64,000 bases of DNA, taken from the NCBI RefSeq assembly GCF_019175385.1, contig NC_083344.1, positions 6,982,965 to 7,046,964 of the forward strand, written 5' to 3'. Shown here one piece after another: positions 1 through 12,518 of the stretch; position 1 is the stretch's first letter; each line of letters opens with the position of its first letter. The notes below the pieces were generated by a model. It was not told the origin of the DNA and ran no database searches. It saw only the letters and a list, made by a program, of their open reading frames with translations. The stretch comes from Lycium barbarum (Eukaryota > Streptophyta > Magnoliopsida > Solanales > Solanaceae). A program made the translations under genes and the position numbers.

Positions 1-1161
1 CTATGGTTAATATCTCCTTCAGGGAGAATACCCATTAACATCTGAATATTTAGTCTAAAAGCGGCAGCCACATAATTATTTCTTTCTTCTGGCGAAATAT
101 ATAAAGTGTTATTTCCTTCGGGGAAATTACTAACAACTAACCATACTATATCAATCTGGTTATTGTAGAAAATATTCTACAAAATTTGCATCATCTTGCC
201 TTTGAATGATATATAATAAAAAATATTCAAGATGATTTAACATACGATAGGTACGTGCTTCAATGATCTTCATACCACAAAATAACATTTATATCTTTTG
301 TTATTTTATCTCTTCAGGAGGTGTGTTGTGATATTTCTTCATTCACTTTAGGGAATGAAACTTGGTCATTCAGATGAGCTTTAGACATAATTTTCAATAG
401 CTCATTAGTTCTCTCAACCACTTCAGGATTAAATCTCACAATTACCTCTTCGGGAGTAAATTTCAAAGTTTACCTCTTCGGGAGTGAATGTTAATGTTTA
501 CTACTTCAGGATTAAAGAATAAAATATTCAGAATATTTCTTCTCAATTATTCTACCTCTTCTGGAGGTGAGCCGTGATATTCTCACTACCGAGAGCGCAT
601 CTTTATTTATAGTCTTTACTAAATATTGTCATATTCACTACAGGAAATGGATCTGTATTTATAACATCAAAAGTTCTCATCCTTCATGAATGGAATATAA
701 TCATTTAAACGTGTCTTTACCATATCAAATTATGAAAATTTAGAACCTCTTTTAAGATATTGCTACTTTAGGAGTAAATTGAGGCACATATAATATAGAG
801 AATTTTTTATTTTTCTCACATATCTTTAATTGTAATCACAACAAGTATGTGAAAATATTATGACTTCTGCTGATTAACAAATTCAATTAAAACACTTGTA
901 AATATAATCACTTCTGGTGATCACATTTTCTTTCAAACTCTGCAAGAGTTAAAATATATTATCTTTGCTCATATTCAAAATCACGTTATAGAACTTGAAG
1001 AATTCAAAAAGAAATAGACAACGCAAATACCTTACCTGATACATTAGGTATATGTTAAAGTCATTTCAGTTTTAGCATGGGCGCGTGCTGTTCATTAATA
1101 TCCAATATTTCAAGTCTAAACATTGTGCTTCATCTTTGAAGATCAAAACTCTAGCTGTGAG
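1..1161. repeat. Degenerate dispersed repeat with recurring YCTTCNGGAG motif
   Basis: No open frame longer than a few dozen codons is seen. A short motif of the form cttcNggag(t/g) recurs near positions 20, 88, 115, 313, 448, 473, 502, 547 and 905, spaced irregularly. The block continues after the hAT insertion at 1162-2295, so the sequence through about 2600 belongs with it. The stretch near 2360-2460 (a gtgacaacatgttataaaa-like string and a purine-rich run) resembles ends of Solanaceae Copia-type repeats, but this is an impression and not a match. Family unassigned. Confidence 0.4.
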
Positions 1162-1209
1162 CAGGGGCGGACCCAACGTGTTGGGTGGGGGGATACGTGT
1201 CCCCTCTAG

Positions 1210-1242
<33 letters not shown>

Positions 1243-1977
1243 CTACTATATATAAGGGCAAACTTAGGGACTTTTGTAGTCCTCACAAGAATTTCCAAAT
1301 TTTTTTAAAACTTTTTAATTAATTACTTTTAGGTCCTAATCTTATTTATTTAAGTCAATTTTTTTTTTTTTTTAAGGTCTACTTTTCAAAAGCTATCGAA
1401 CCTCCTACCTCATTTTTCATGTTCTTTGGTTTTCTGTTTGGTGCTCGATATCCGCATTTGAGCCCAATTAATCCAGATAATTTGCATGCATCGCGCCCAT
1501 TCGAGGGAAGCGCTCCCTCCAAAGATATTTTCCATATCCATGTTCGAACCCCTAATCCCTAATTAAGGGAGGAACAACTCCATTCGCTGCACAAGTTAAA
1601 TTATGTATTTGTCTTAAAAGTTCATTAACTATGTATGGATTATTTATTTAGAACTAAATAACTTCAGAAAATTATGATACATAACTTATAAATGTCAAAT
1701 TCTGGCTCCGCATTTGATTTGAAGTAAATAATTTCATCAAAATGAAAGTTAAAATATTAAAGGAGTGGAATGAAAGTTTTGCTTTCATATATTGAAAATA
1801 TACTTATATGAAATTTAATTATTACTAACGTAATTACCCACTTGTGGGACTACAATGGGTATATGGTTGTTGTTGTTGTTGTACACTTGTACTAACACAA
1901 ATTATATTTCTTTAATTAAAATATCTATTTTTATATCTTGAGTTTGGGCCCGGGCTTAGCAAGGGCCTCACATAACT

Positions 1978-2016
<39 letters not shown>

Positions 2017-2295
2017 TTGAAAAACTATGATATATTTTAAAAGGGCCCCTCAAACATAATTACAAAAGTAGTTTCGTTGGTAGGAGTGCCCCTGAGTGCT
2101 CACTGGTCACCACCCGAGATCAAATCTCGGCTCCAACATAATTTTTTCGCCTATATACTTGTATTTTTGTCACTGCTACACTATTAGTGACCGGTCCGAC
2201 ACGGTATTATCCCTCAGTCATCACTAAAAATTTTGTTGCCGTGTATGTTAAGATAATGATGCCCCCGTTGTTTTAAAATCCTAGGTCCGCCTCTG
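1162..2295. mobile_element. Non-autonomous hAT-type element, 1134 bp
   Basis: The element has terminal inverted repeats: the left end reads CAGGGGCGGACC and the right end, reverse-complemented, reads CAGAGGCGGACC (11 of 12 match). It is flanked by a perfect 8-bp target duplication GCTGTGAG at 1154-1161 and 2296-2303, the hallmark of the hAT superfamily. There is no transposase inside. It contains (TA)n tracts near 1211-1240 and 1992-2018, a (GTT)n run near 1868, and a tRNA-like stretch near 2070-2132. It sits in the dispersed repeat that starts the window. Confidence 0.85.
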
Positions 2296-2948
2296 GCTGT
2301 GAGTACTCATATTATCAACACCTAAGGATGCTATGCAATATCATAATATCTCACTTGATCAGAGCTTCATGGTGACAACATGTTATAAAATAATAAAACT
2401 AGAAGAAGAATATTGTAGAGAAAGAGACGAGAGGAGAATTCTTATTTCTCTTGAGGGATGAAAATATAATGAAGCTTGGCACCATATTTGGAAAAAAAAA
2501 AAGAGTTTACACCACACATCATCAGATACTAGTCGAGGTGTGTCTATATAAATAGTTAATGATAGTTCAGGTAAAAAATACAAACACTTAATAGTTCAGA
2601 TAGGAAACTAGCAAAAATACGTTTCTTTGGCCTTAGCTAAATCAACAACCAAATTCCATGAATCACGGGCAAATGACTAAAGACCTTTATTTTAGCCTTA
2701 GCTACAATATTTTATTAGTACTTGTCCTATTTCATTGACGAGAAGTCTGTCTAAACATTCAGCAAAGCAAGATTCCAAACATAAAAGGTGTGATATATCA
2801 AATTTGGAATTGGCTATGAGATAAAGGGTGTGGAATAAGTTTCAATCAAATGGAATCTTCTACATGGTCATTAGTGCATTATGAACTTGATTTGTCATTA
2901 GTGCATTATGAACTTGATTGTTCGTGTAATTTAACAACAGCATAGTAT
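2296..2948. other. Noncoding, continuation of dispersed repeat
   Basis: Continues the block interrupted by the hAT element at 1162. No supported gene. It contains a small direct repeat, gtcattagtgcattatgaac, seen twice near 2868-2916. Confidence 0.4.
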
Positions 2949-3155
2949 AGGGGTGTCAATGGAGAGGTTCGGTCGGTTATTTTTAAAAAAATATATCATC
3001 CCAATTTTTCAGTTATTTTATTTTGTATAACAAAAATTAGACTTTTCAAAACCGTCCCATTATCTCAGTTTTTCTTCGATATCGGTACAGTTTGGTTAAT
3101 TTTCAGTTATTTTAATTTTAAAGTGTCACCTAAAAATACACCATTATTAAAATGT

Positions 3156-3894
3156 TGTTATACCCCATTTTAAATGAGTCAGAGCGGAGTACAACATATT
3201 GGTGATTCCTAAATAGCTTAAATTAAGGAGTCGCCACCTAATTATTTTAATGGTGAATTAGGACACCTAAGTATTAACTAAGGCAAAGCTAAACTAAACC
3301 TCTGTTAATGGTCTGCTTAATTAATGTGATTCTAGGTAAGGGTTCTTAGTTATCCTAAAGGGAAGGGGTAAGGCATCCTTTAAGATCCGTTAAAATACGG
3401 TTAACCGGCCAAACTTAGGTTAGTTAATTAAGACTAGGAAAATACAATTATAGAAATTTTAAATATTTAAGAAAATAGATTATAAATATTATCAAGATTA
3501 CAAAATGGGAAATATAGAATGCTATTTAAATTAAATAAGATAATAATTTGCATAAAAGACTTTAGTTATAAGTAAACTAAAGAAAGCGCGGGATTGTGCA
3601 ACGTTTTATAAATATTTGAAATAACTCAATGGCTAAGTATTAATTGATTTTAGCGGCTTAGGAGTATAGACAAGATAAATAAATAGCTAATGTAAAATTT
3701 GAAAAAATAACTTTATAAGCATACTCTTTTCTATGGTTAAATTATACACTTGGCGAAAATGAAGACTTTGAAACATTGAAAACTTATTTTTTCTTTCAAA
3801 GATATACTAAAATACTTCGAAAAAATGAATTAAAATATTTCCATTATTATATCGGAATAGCGTCCGTTTTCCTTTCAAAGATATACTAAAATAC
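3156..3894. repeat. Truncated first copy of LTR start (direct repeat A)
   Basis: Matches 5605-6345 almost base for base, with scattered substitutions and a few small indels (for example a gttta duplication in the second copy near 6010). Similarity stops abruptly after 'actaaaatac' at 3894, suggesting recombination or deletion at that string, which also occurs upstream near 3806 and in the other copy. Confidence 0.85.
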
Positions 3895-5604
3895 AAAGCT
3901 TGAAAGTAAAAGTTCCATGACGTAGACCGAGTGCAAAATGGATTCTACGAGGCATGGAGCTAACGGGCCAACTGTTCCGTCGTTTGAGACAGAAGATCAC
4001 TCGTAAAGGAAGGACTTGAAAGAAATTGAGAAGGTAAAAGCTCTAGAATTCGAACTTGACGCGACACCAATTATTTGACACTTTTTTAGAAGCAAAAAAT
4101 AAATTTGATAAAAAATTAGAAGAGACTATTCCCATTAAAAGACTTGGAACGATAGGAATAAGAATTAACTCAAGTGTTGGCAAAAGAAAAAAAAATCGAG
4201 GCTAGTTCATGGACGCAGAAGTAATAAATTTCATCAACTAAGAATTCCAAAAAATGTCATACTTTGTAAAAATAAGAGATCATGCTCGGAAAATGGAGGT
4301 ATAGGCAATAGGAATGTGAACAATCTTAAAGGTGCTCTAGAATCGCTAAAGTGCGCTAAGCGCGGAATAATTTGATTATTATTATTTTTAAAAATTGTGA
4401 AGATGATGCATAAAAAATAATTAATGAACAATATGCAATTGTATGTCAAAATAAAGAGATAAGCAAATGTGAATTTCAATTTTTCTTCTAAAACAAAGAT
4501 GATGTTAATAAATATCAAGTAAAGCAGATAGCAAGTAAATCCAAGAGCATATTGGAAATAAATTCAAGCATATTGCAAATAAATTCAGGTTCACAATACG
4601 AGTAAGCAAACAAGGTTCATAATACAAGCATTCACACGTCCTAATATACAGGGACCTCTTTATGCCAGAGGTAGACCTAGCGTATATTTGAAATACGAAT
4701 GTGCCATTATATGTCATCCCATTGCTCTTTAATTAATTAAACAATTGTATTCCCAAAATGATGTACAAATATCTTTAAGGTTTATTACATGCTAAAATAT
4801 TTCCTAATCTACGTAAGCTAAATGCACTTCTTCGTCGCGTCCAAACTTCTTCATCCATATAAGGCGCGCTAAGGCTAGTTTTCAGTCCACGAAATCTTGG
4901 GATCGTCATGATTAGTCTGCATCACAAAAAGAGTTAGACAAATTCGTCCTCCTAAAGTTTAATTAATTTAGAACAATGGTCCATATTGTTGGCACAATCA
5001 ACCTTCAAATAATGCACACATAATATGATAAGCGTCGCTTGGGGTCGTGAACCCATCGGACATTTGGACGAGGGTTGACTAATGGACTTAATACACCTTG
5101 GGTATTAAGCCTCCTAAGTTTGCATGATGCATGTCCGTAAAGAGGGGTTTTGGTTGAGCTCTATCTTAGGCTAACTAAGAGTTGGTTTCCTATGACACAA
5201 GGCTCTCCCAAGTGGACAACTTGGGAGTGGAAAGTCCGTGGCTGTCGACTGCACCGCCGATCGACTAAATCCACAAGATCGATCCAACTAGAGGGTGATT
5301 TAGTAGTGCACGGCTGCGAACCGCGAAACCGCTTTAAGTGTGTGAATTTGTGTGAATTTTCCAGGAGCGGAAGAAGTATGAACGGAATGCCAGTTAAAGA
5401 AAGCAGTAACATATTATTACATAGAAAATGTACATAAGGAAATAATAAAACAATAATTAAAGTCACTTAAAAGCACATAAGAGAAACAATAAAAGCAATA
5501 ATAAAGGCAAAGATAAAGAAAAACAACCAAAACATCCAACAAATTAATTATTAACCTAAGTTGTTATGGTTAAGAACCTAAATTCCCTAGCGGAGTCGCC
5601 AAGC
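3895..5604. other. Unique spacer between the two LTR-like copies
   Basis: 1.7 kb lying between the truncated and the full LTR copy. No polyprotein reading frame, no clear primer binding site after 3894, and no purine tract before 5604. It ends in agcggagtcgccaagc immediately before the second TGTTATACCCC. It may be internal retroelement sequence or a rearranged piece of the long LTR. Confidence 0.45.
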
Positions 5605-8600
5605 TGTTATACCCCATTTTAAATGGGTCAGAGCGGAGTACAACATATTGGTGATTCCTAAATAGCTTAAATTAAGGAGTCGTCACCTAATTATTTTAAT
5701 GGTGAATTAGGACACCTAAGTATTAATTAAGGCAAAGCTAAACTAAACCTTCATTAATGGTCTGCTTAATTAATGTGATTCATAAGGGTTCTTAGTTATC
5801 CTAAAGGGAAGGGGTAAGACATCCTTTAAGATCCGTTAAAATATGGTTAACCGGCCAAACTTAGGTTAGTTAATTAAGACTGGGAAAATACAATTATAGC
5901 AATTTTAAATATTTAAGAAAATAGCTTATAAATATTATCAAGATTACAAAATGGGAAATATAGAATGCTATTTAAATTAAATAAGATAATAATTTGCATA
6001 AAAGACTTTAGTTTAGTTATAAGTAAACTAAAGAAAGCGCGGGATTGTGCAACGTTTTATAAATATTTGAAATAACTCAATGGCTAAGTATTAATTGATT
6101 TTAGCGGCTTAGGAGTATAGACAAGATAAATAAATAGCTAATGTAAAATTTGAAAAACTAACTTTATAAGCAGACTCTTTTCTATGGTTAAATTAGACAC
6201 TTGGAGAAAATGAAGACTTCGAAACATTGAAAACTTATTTTTTCTTTCAAAGATATACTAAAATACTTCGAAAAAATGAATTAAAATATTTCCGTTATTA
6301 TATCAGAATAGCGTCCGTTTTCCTTTCAAAGATATACTAAAATACTTAGTGAAATGAATTTTTTTTTAAAAAAAAGCACTTCCATTATTATATCCAAATA
6401 ACGTCCCGATTAGCCCTACTAAATTAAGTATTCTAAGGTAGCTAAGTAATCACATACGCATACAAATAACTCAAGCAAAACATAAGATGTTGCTTCAAAA
6501 ATGCAGCAGGCTTTCTCGTTTTCTCCCCCCTTTATATTGCTTCGGCCTGGTTGTTTTCCGAGGGGAGAAAGAGAAACCCGAATAAAGAGATTTAATCCCG
6601 ATCGTCACTGGAATTTATTTCAGCCGAGTTTGGTGAACTAGAAACACAGAATGGAGCAATGAAATCGTTTTGATCTCGTGGCGAAATCGAGTCTCATTTG
6701 AGACTCCTCGCAATTCCGGATGTCATGCAAAAGAAGAAAAAGGAAAAGAAAAAAATTAGAGCGACGACATGATTTTATAATATATAAGATTTTATGAAAA
6801 AGATACCAACATAACAGAGAATTTTCGATATTCAAGATAAACAAGTGACTTATGTATACATTACGTATATTTGAGTATACTTCGTATGTACACATTCATA
6901 AGGATACTTAAAAGGTTAATATTGGAAAGCTTTTGCCCCCGTCTTCCCGATGTTGCACAAGTTCCAAGGGATTTCCAGGAATCCCAGGCATGGCTAACAC
7001 CGGGGAGGGTTCAAGATTAATCCATAATGACCAACTAATCTCCCCATAAATGTATTGACTAAAGCATACTCTAAATATACACACATAAACATAATCATAC
7101 ATGGTATACTTGCAATGTAAGAACATATAAAAATTTAAACAAGTGCAGAAACACAACATGCTTTAGCAATGTAATGTAAGAGCATGCTTGAACTAAGTTA
7201 ACAGAGGAATAAGGAAACTCGAATACATCAACCAGACATGAGGAATCCAAACAGGGGACAGCAGGACTAGGCAACATAGTAAGCTGAATAAAACAAAGCA
7301 AGGATGCTACCATCACAACTAAACATAATGAACCCAACCAAACAAACAAAAGGGCCAACATCATTTGTTTTAAAAAGGGTGAGGATACCAACAGAGTCTT
7401 CAAAATCAGGCTAACTATCTGATTGACTGCAAACATACCCAGACATTGATATCGTAGGCATATTGAAAATAGGAAATAGGTGAAGGCCCTAGGCTTAGCA
7501 AAACTGAATTTTCAACACACACACTGTTTCAGTTTGGGGATAAGGCAGCTCTTTAAAACTTGGACAAGTTAGAACCTCAACCAAACATGTATTTAGGCTT
7601 AAGAAAATTATTTAATAGTACTCTATCTGTGGTGACATAGCGTATTTTGCTTTAGAACATAATGTCTGAACAAGAGCATGGAAGAATTAGGATTGGGAAA
7701 CTTCACTCAGTTTGGTCAGACTCACACATAGATCAAATACTACCAGACCACAGAACTTTGATGTCAACTTAAGGACCAAATATTAACACTCAAGAAGGTA
7801 GCAATACCAATAACAGATCTCTTTTAACTTTTAAATAGGGCTAGTTGGACAGATGAACATACTCTAACTCTACCACCTCATCTTTCTTATTTCAAAAATT
7901 TGCATACTTGAAATACTAACCACTGAAGCAAATTCTACACTTAGCAAGGGTTGTGGACTTCGGAAATTCAGAACAAATCAGACTAGTATTGGTGCAACAT
8001 GCCACACGAACATAAAACTTCATACATGATTTAGGAATTCCAAACAGAGGCAGGAATACTGCTGAACTGGTGAACTCATGATCTCTTTCATACTAGTCAT
8101 TCAATAACCTTCTCATATACAAATGTAATCAGTAGTTAAACTTGGCAATCGCTAAACCTTTAACAAATTAAATAGACTGATGTGATACCCTCAATAAGTT
8201 GCAAGTCAAACCATTTGATATTACACTTTCAAAAGATGAATAGACCTTTCATGCAAATCAAGATCAACAATCACTTTAAAGAGGACTGAAACTGGAGATA
8301 TGCTTTTTAGACTTAAGGGATTTAGGAGTGGGATTCCAAATTAGAACACTTTCCACATTTCTCATTTCAGTAATCTTAAGCAGTAAGCATGTCAAGACCA
8401 TTTGGGAATTCAACAGAGAACTAAATTATTCACATGGACATCTCAAACCTACATAAACCTTGCTTTAGCTACACGGTTCAACAGACCATTCATATTTATA
8501 GGTTTAAACAAAGATTAATTTATATTGTGATTTGAATCTAGGACAACTAGAAGTAAACTTTCACCTAAGCAGCAATACCAACAAACAACTTGTATTGTAA

Positions 8601-10095
8601 TCAACCTGCTGCCTTCAATTTGAACCAAAAGGGATCTAAAACATCTTGACCATAATACTAAGAATATGAGAACTACCAATCCATAAGTTCAACTAATTGT
8701 CATAACCAACTGCCAGTTATGGACTATGTAAAAAGATGAGCATTTCAACTTAAAGAACTTATAGCTCACAACCAAATATTCATGCCACATTAATCAAACT
8801 AGAGCTAAGCTACACTAACAGCTATACCAAACCAGTACACACACAGTAAATAAAAAAATTGAACATGCTAATCATACAGCTACTAAACCGAAACATGGAG
8901 GAAGACAGAAATGAAATGAAATAACTAAGGCTTACATATTGAAGTAGAAACTAAACTAAAACATAGCTAATCTACCAGACTTCGAAAATAAAATAACTAA
9001 AAGACAATAAAAACTAAAATGAGGAAGAAGATTACTTTTTTTTCTAGTGCAGTGAACAGGGGCTTGAATCTCGGGTCTACGCTCGAACGTGAACGATGCT
9101 CGGACCCTTTTCGAGTGTAACCCTCACCGAGAATGGAATTTCAAATTCCTTCCAACACCCTCAAAACACTCAAACACAATGAAAACAGAAGAGAGTTTTA
9201 AAACAAGAGAAATCAAACTGGACTCGTTGGAAACTCTACTTAGAGTTGATTTATTGATTAAACAGGACTAGGTTTTAAATGAAAGACTCAATTAGGAATT
9301 CTTGGTATCCAGAACCTTTTTTTTAACACTGGATGGGGTTCTTTATATAGAACCCCCAAAACCATAAATCCCCTTCCCCTTTTTTTGTTATGAGGCAAGT
9401 AGAAGTGGAGGGAAAAATCCCTCCAATGTTTGAATCAACCAATCACAAACAAGAATTCAAAATCGCAAATGGACAAATCCCCTTAAGGGATCTCAGATGA
9501 AACGGCAGAAAAAGGAAAGGGAAAATCACCTCACGACGTATAAGACCTGACGAGCATGCATGGTCTGTAGGAGCAGAAAGGGCCTCTGCGAATTTCCATG
9601 TTCGTCGAAGAGAGAGAGAGAGAGAGAGAGAGAAGGAGAAGGAAGAGGCGTCGTTCGTATTCATTTAGGGTTTAGGTTGATGAATATAATAGTATGGGCC
9701 GAGTCGGGTTAAACGAATGGTGGGCTGGTTATTGGGCTGCATATTTAGATTGATTTCTTTGTCTTAAGGGAGGCTCAGACGGGCCGGTTATTATGGGCTG
9801 ATCCAAAAAAATTGTGGGTTGATTGGGACGAATGGGCTCAAAAACTTAGTTGATGAAAGAACCAATTTGGGCTTCTAAATTAAATAAAAGACCTTCTTCA
9901 ATTAATTATATCTTAACGTGTGCTAAAATATATTTATTACTACTCAAATAAAATTATACGATGTCATAATAGTCGTGCGATCATATCTTTAAAGTTTAAC
10001 AGTAAGTAAATGCTATTGTTTAATTGCATAAAATAAATGTGATGCGTGTGTGTATAAGACGATAAATAAAAAATGTTAAAAGTGATCATAATGCA

Positions 10096-10138
<43 letters not shown>

Positions 10139-10184
10139 GTAATAATAATAATAATAATAGTAATAATAATAATAATAATAATAC

Positions 10185-10215
<31 letters not shown>

Positions 10216-10216
10216 A

Positions 10217-10266
<50 letters not shown>

Positions 10267-10416
10267 AGGCAATGACTATAGTTGGATAATAACAAAAAAC
10301 GACTGTATTAATTAAAATTGTGGTAAAGTATAAACGACTATTCTTAAGCTATCGAAACATATTAGCGACACAAATAAATATTTGGAAGAAAGGCGGGACA
10401 AAACTGGGTGTCAACA
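5605..10416. repeat. Full-length LTR-like copy, about 4.8 kb (direct repeat B)
   Basis: Begins TGTTATACCCC and ends GTGTCAACA. Mostly noncoding: the few open frames are low-complexity or short. It holds a (GA)n tract near 9609-9634, a (TAA)n tract at 10097-10218 and a (GAT)n tract at 10218-10266. Whether this is a true LTR or an LTR fused to internal sequence cannot be decided without a second intact copy. Confidence 0.55.
10097..10266. repeat. Compound microsatellite (TAA)n then (GAT)n
   Basis: About 120 bp of TAA/AAT triplets with a few substitutions, followed without a gap by about 48 bp of GAT triplets. Lies near the 3' end of the long LTR copy. The poly-isoleucine, poly-leucine and poly-serine open frames here are translation artefacts. 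Confidence 0.95.
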
Positions 10417-10802
10417 AATGTAACGATGCAAACCTCCACAAACCTATTTGTAGCACACCATCAAATAAAGCTTCTTTATATTTCTTCTGAAATATTTAAT
10501 GTAAAAGCTATTAAAAAACTACACAAAGTAATTAAACTGAAATGTGTTATATCAAGTAGCAAGACAACAACGATAGCATCATTACGACGTGAATTCCTCA
10601 CTGATTCACCAAGGAGAAGAGTAACTTGCCATGGACAACAATGTTGATCAATTGAGCCAAAACAAACATCATTTTGTAGGCCATAGAAACCACAAGTTGA
10701 ATTTGATACGTATATATCCAGTAGCCAAAATTCTTCTTATCTTTGAAACATAACTTATAAAATATATTTTATATACTCAATTTAACGTATTTGTAATATA
10801 TA

Positions 10803-10904
10803 AAATATATTTCATACATGTAAACCTATTCAGTTCGGTTCAGGATTTTATATAAAAAATATATTTCATACATGTAAAGCTATTCAGTTCGGTTCAGGAT
10901 TTTT
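10803..10904. repeat. Tandem duplication, two units of 55 bp
   Basis: The string aatatatttcatacatgtaa, followed by a cttattcag-ttcggttcagg-type tail, occurs at 10804 and again at 10859 with one or two differences. It lies in the right arm of the hAT-like element 2949-11055. Confidence 0.8.
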
Positions 10905-11397
10905 TTGGTTTTTTTAATAAATTAAAAAGACCACCCTAATTGTTCGGGACGGTTTTAAACTTAAATAAAAACCACGGTTTTATTGACAAAACACTATAAA
11001 TTGGTTCGGTATAGTTAGGTTTCGTCAGTTTTTCATATTGTTTTTTTGACACCCTAATAGTACATGCATTATATTCTTTTTGGTGAAAAGACTTCCTTTG
11101 GATAATTCTAATAAATCATTTAAAGTCTTTCAAGACAGGGGCTTGTATAAGTTGGATCATGTTAGTGAAAAAACTGCATCAAGTAAGGATTAGGAGATCG
11201 CGAAGATAAGGGGTACAACAATAACCCTTTGCATATCAGTTATTCATGAACATGTATGAATCAAACTCAGTCATATTTACTTGCATCCCAAATATACTAG
11301 AGAAGGGTTTCCATTAGTGTTGTTTCGCATTTCAATTTTTCAAGGCCACAAGCTCAATTAGAAGCTCTTGTTTTGACTTCAATCTTTAGGCAATCGG

Positions 11398-12290
11398 CAA
11401 GTTATGCAAAGCTAATTGAACTCACTCCCTTTTGAGCCTTAATAATAGCCTTCGCGATAGTTACAGACATCAGTTCATTGTCCACATATAAAGAGATCCA
11501 ACCCCGATAAGGATGAAAAAATCTAACTGAAAATGAGAGCACATTTTGATACAATTAAATTCAACAGGGGAAACTTTACACTTTTTTCCCCTGTTGGGGG
11601 GTGTTTAGGCTCTTACCTGCAGAGATTACCGATTGTTATAATCGAATCTTTTGATACAATTAAATTCAAATCAAACGACTCAGATCGATTTTGCACGGCT
11701 GCATATATCTCTTTATACTTTTGCTAATATGATTTCCCATTGTATATAGGTCTATCTTTTTTCCAATCGACCGAAGCACTTTTCATTTTATTTCACGAGT
11801 ATTAGGAGTACACTATCCTTTGTCTCCATAAGCAAATTGTTAAGGTGCAGCATTTATACCTCGAAAGGACCCTCCTTCATATACTTAAAAGATAAAAAAA
11901 TATACATTCACTGATGTTGTAATCTGAAACTCTGATATATTGACACACCATAATACAAGGATTTCCATCAAATCCAAATATCTTTCAATAGATGATGAAA
12001 ATAATATGTATGCAATGATCATGATATCATAATCAGTGGTGACTGGCGAGGCCATGAATTCTGCTAAGGATGTTCAAGATTTAATATATATGTACAAAAA
12101 GTAACATTTGACTAGTATAATTTTTTGACGAAGAGTGTTCAATTGATTGAGCCTATGTGGTACCGCCACTGGTCCTAATATTTAAGCAACTCAAATCAGA
12201 GAAAGGCATACCTCATCCTTTCCAACTATAACAGTGCACTCCTCCAAATCATTGGTTGGCACCTTCAATTGTTTAAGTAGAGCTATGCTT
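11398..12290 (-). pseudogene. Exon-like relics of an unidentified minus-strand gene
   Basis: Three minus-strand stretches look like exons but none is recognised. One near 12205-12288 reads through 27 codons and ends in GAG|GTATGCC. One near 11611-11710 is open and ends in CTGCAG|GTAAGA, a strong donor. One at 11398-11513 follows a TTTTCAG acceptor and ends in TAA. The reading phases do not join cleanly, no start exon is found, and a hAT MITE (12034-12171) lies between the first two. This could be a decayed gene or chance; identity unknown. Confidence 0.25.
12034..12171. mobile_element. Short hAT MITE, 138 bp
   Basis: Ends are CAGTGGTGAC and, reverse-complemented from the right, CAGTGGCGGTACC. 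The flanks atcataat (12026-12033) and gtcctaat (12172-12179) agree at 6 of 8 bases. The interior (ggatgttcaagattt... ttttttgacgaagagtgt) resembles the 189-bp MITE at 27371-27559, so the two are probably one family. Confidence 0.6.
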
Positions 12291-12518
12291 GAGATAGGGG
12301 AAAAAAGGAGAGACTAGCAAATTATCCATTTATCGTAAATGTTTCACCTGTTGGAGAATTTGGATAAAAACAACAACAGCTCATTTCTTGCTTCGTCCTC
12401 GGATCATAATAAAGTCAAATCACCTCCATCAAGTCTGCATGTTGGACATTCCTCTTCTAGCTGAAGTATATGTATGTATGTATGTATATATATGTGTATA
12501 CATAGGTATACATATGTA

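Larger units (their letters stand above)
3156..10416. mobile_element. LTR-type element, 7.26 kb, perfect 5-bp TSD
   Basis: The element begins TGTTATACCCC and ends GGGTGTCAACA, the TG...CA termini of LTR retrotransposons. It is flanked by AATGT at 3151-3155 and 10417-10421. The start sequence occurs twice, at 3156 and 5605, giving about 740 bp of nearly identical direct repeat. The copy from 5605 runs to the element end, making a possible LTR of about 4.8 kb. No gag, protease, reverse transcriptase or integrase reading is seen, so this is a non-autonomous or gutted element. Very long LTRs are typical of the Ty3 Tat/Ogre lineage; that assignment is inference. Confidence 0.75.
2949..11055. mobile_element. 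hAT-like MITE (about 0.84 kb) split by an LTR element
   Basis: The left end AGGGGTGTCAA (2949) and the right end, reverse-complemented AGGGTGTCAA (to 11055), form terminal repeats. The flanks catagtat (2941-2948) and aatagtac (11056-11063) match at 6 of 8 positions, as expected of an old hAT target duplication. Without the 7.3 kb LTR insertion at 3156-10416 the element is about 840 bp. Both arms carry similar AT-rich 'ttcggttc' sequence. No coding capacity. Confidence 0.6.

Noticed and set aside
2070..2132. tRNA-like head inside the hAT element
   Set aside because: Box A-like and box B-like strings are poor and there is no A-tail; not enough to call a SINE or a tRNA.
5150..5466. Overlapping 95- and 101-codon frames on both strands
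   Set aside because: Antiparallel shadows in the LTR element; neither has domains or a plausible start context.
7095..7436. 113-codon minus frame with hydrophobic stretches
   Set aside because: Inside the long LTR copy, no homology recognised, composition explained by T-richness.
9609..9634. GA-rich tract as a regulatory GAGA site
   Set aside because: Simple dinucleotide repeat within an LTR; no gene nearby.
9964..10315. Open frames of 69-102 codons made of Ile, Leu, Ser or Met runs
   Set aside because: They are translations of the (TAA)n and (GAT)n microsatellite on both strands.
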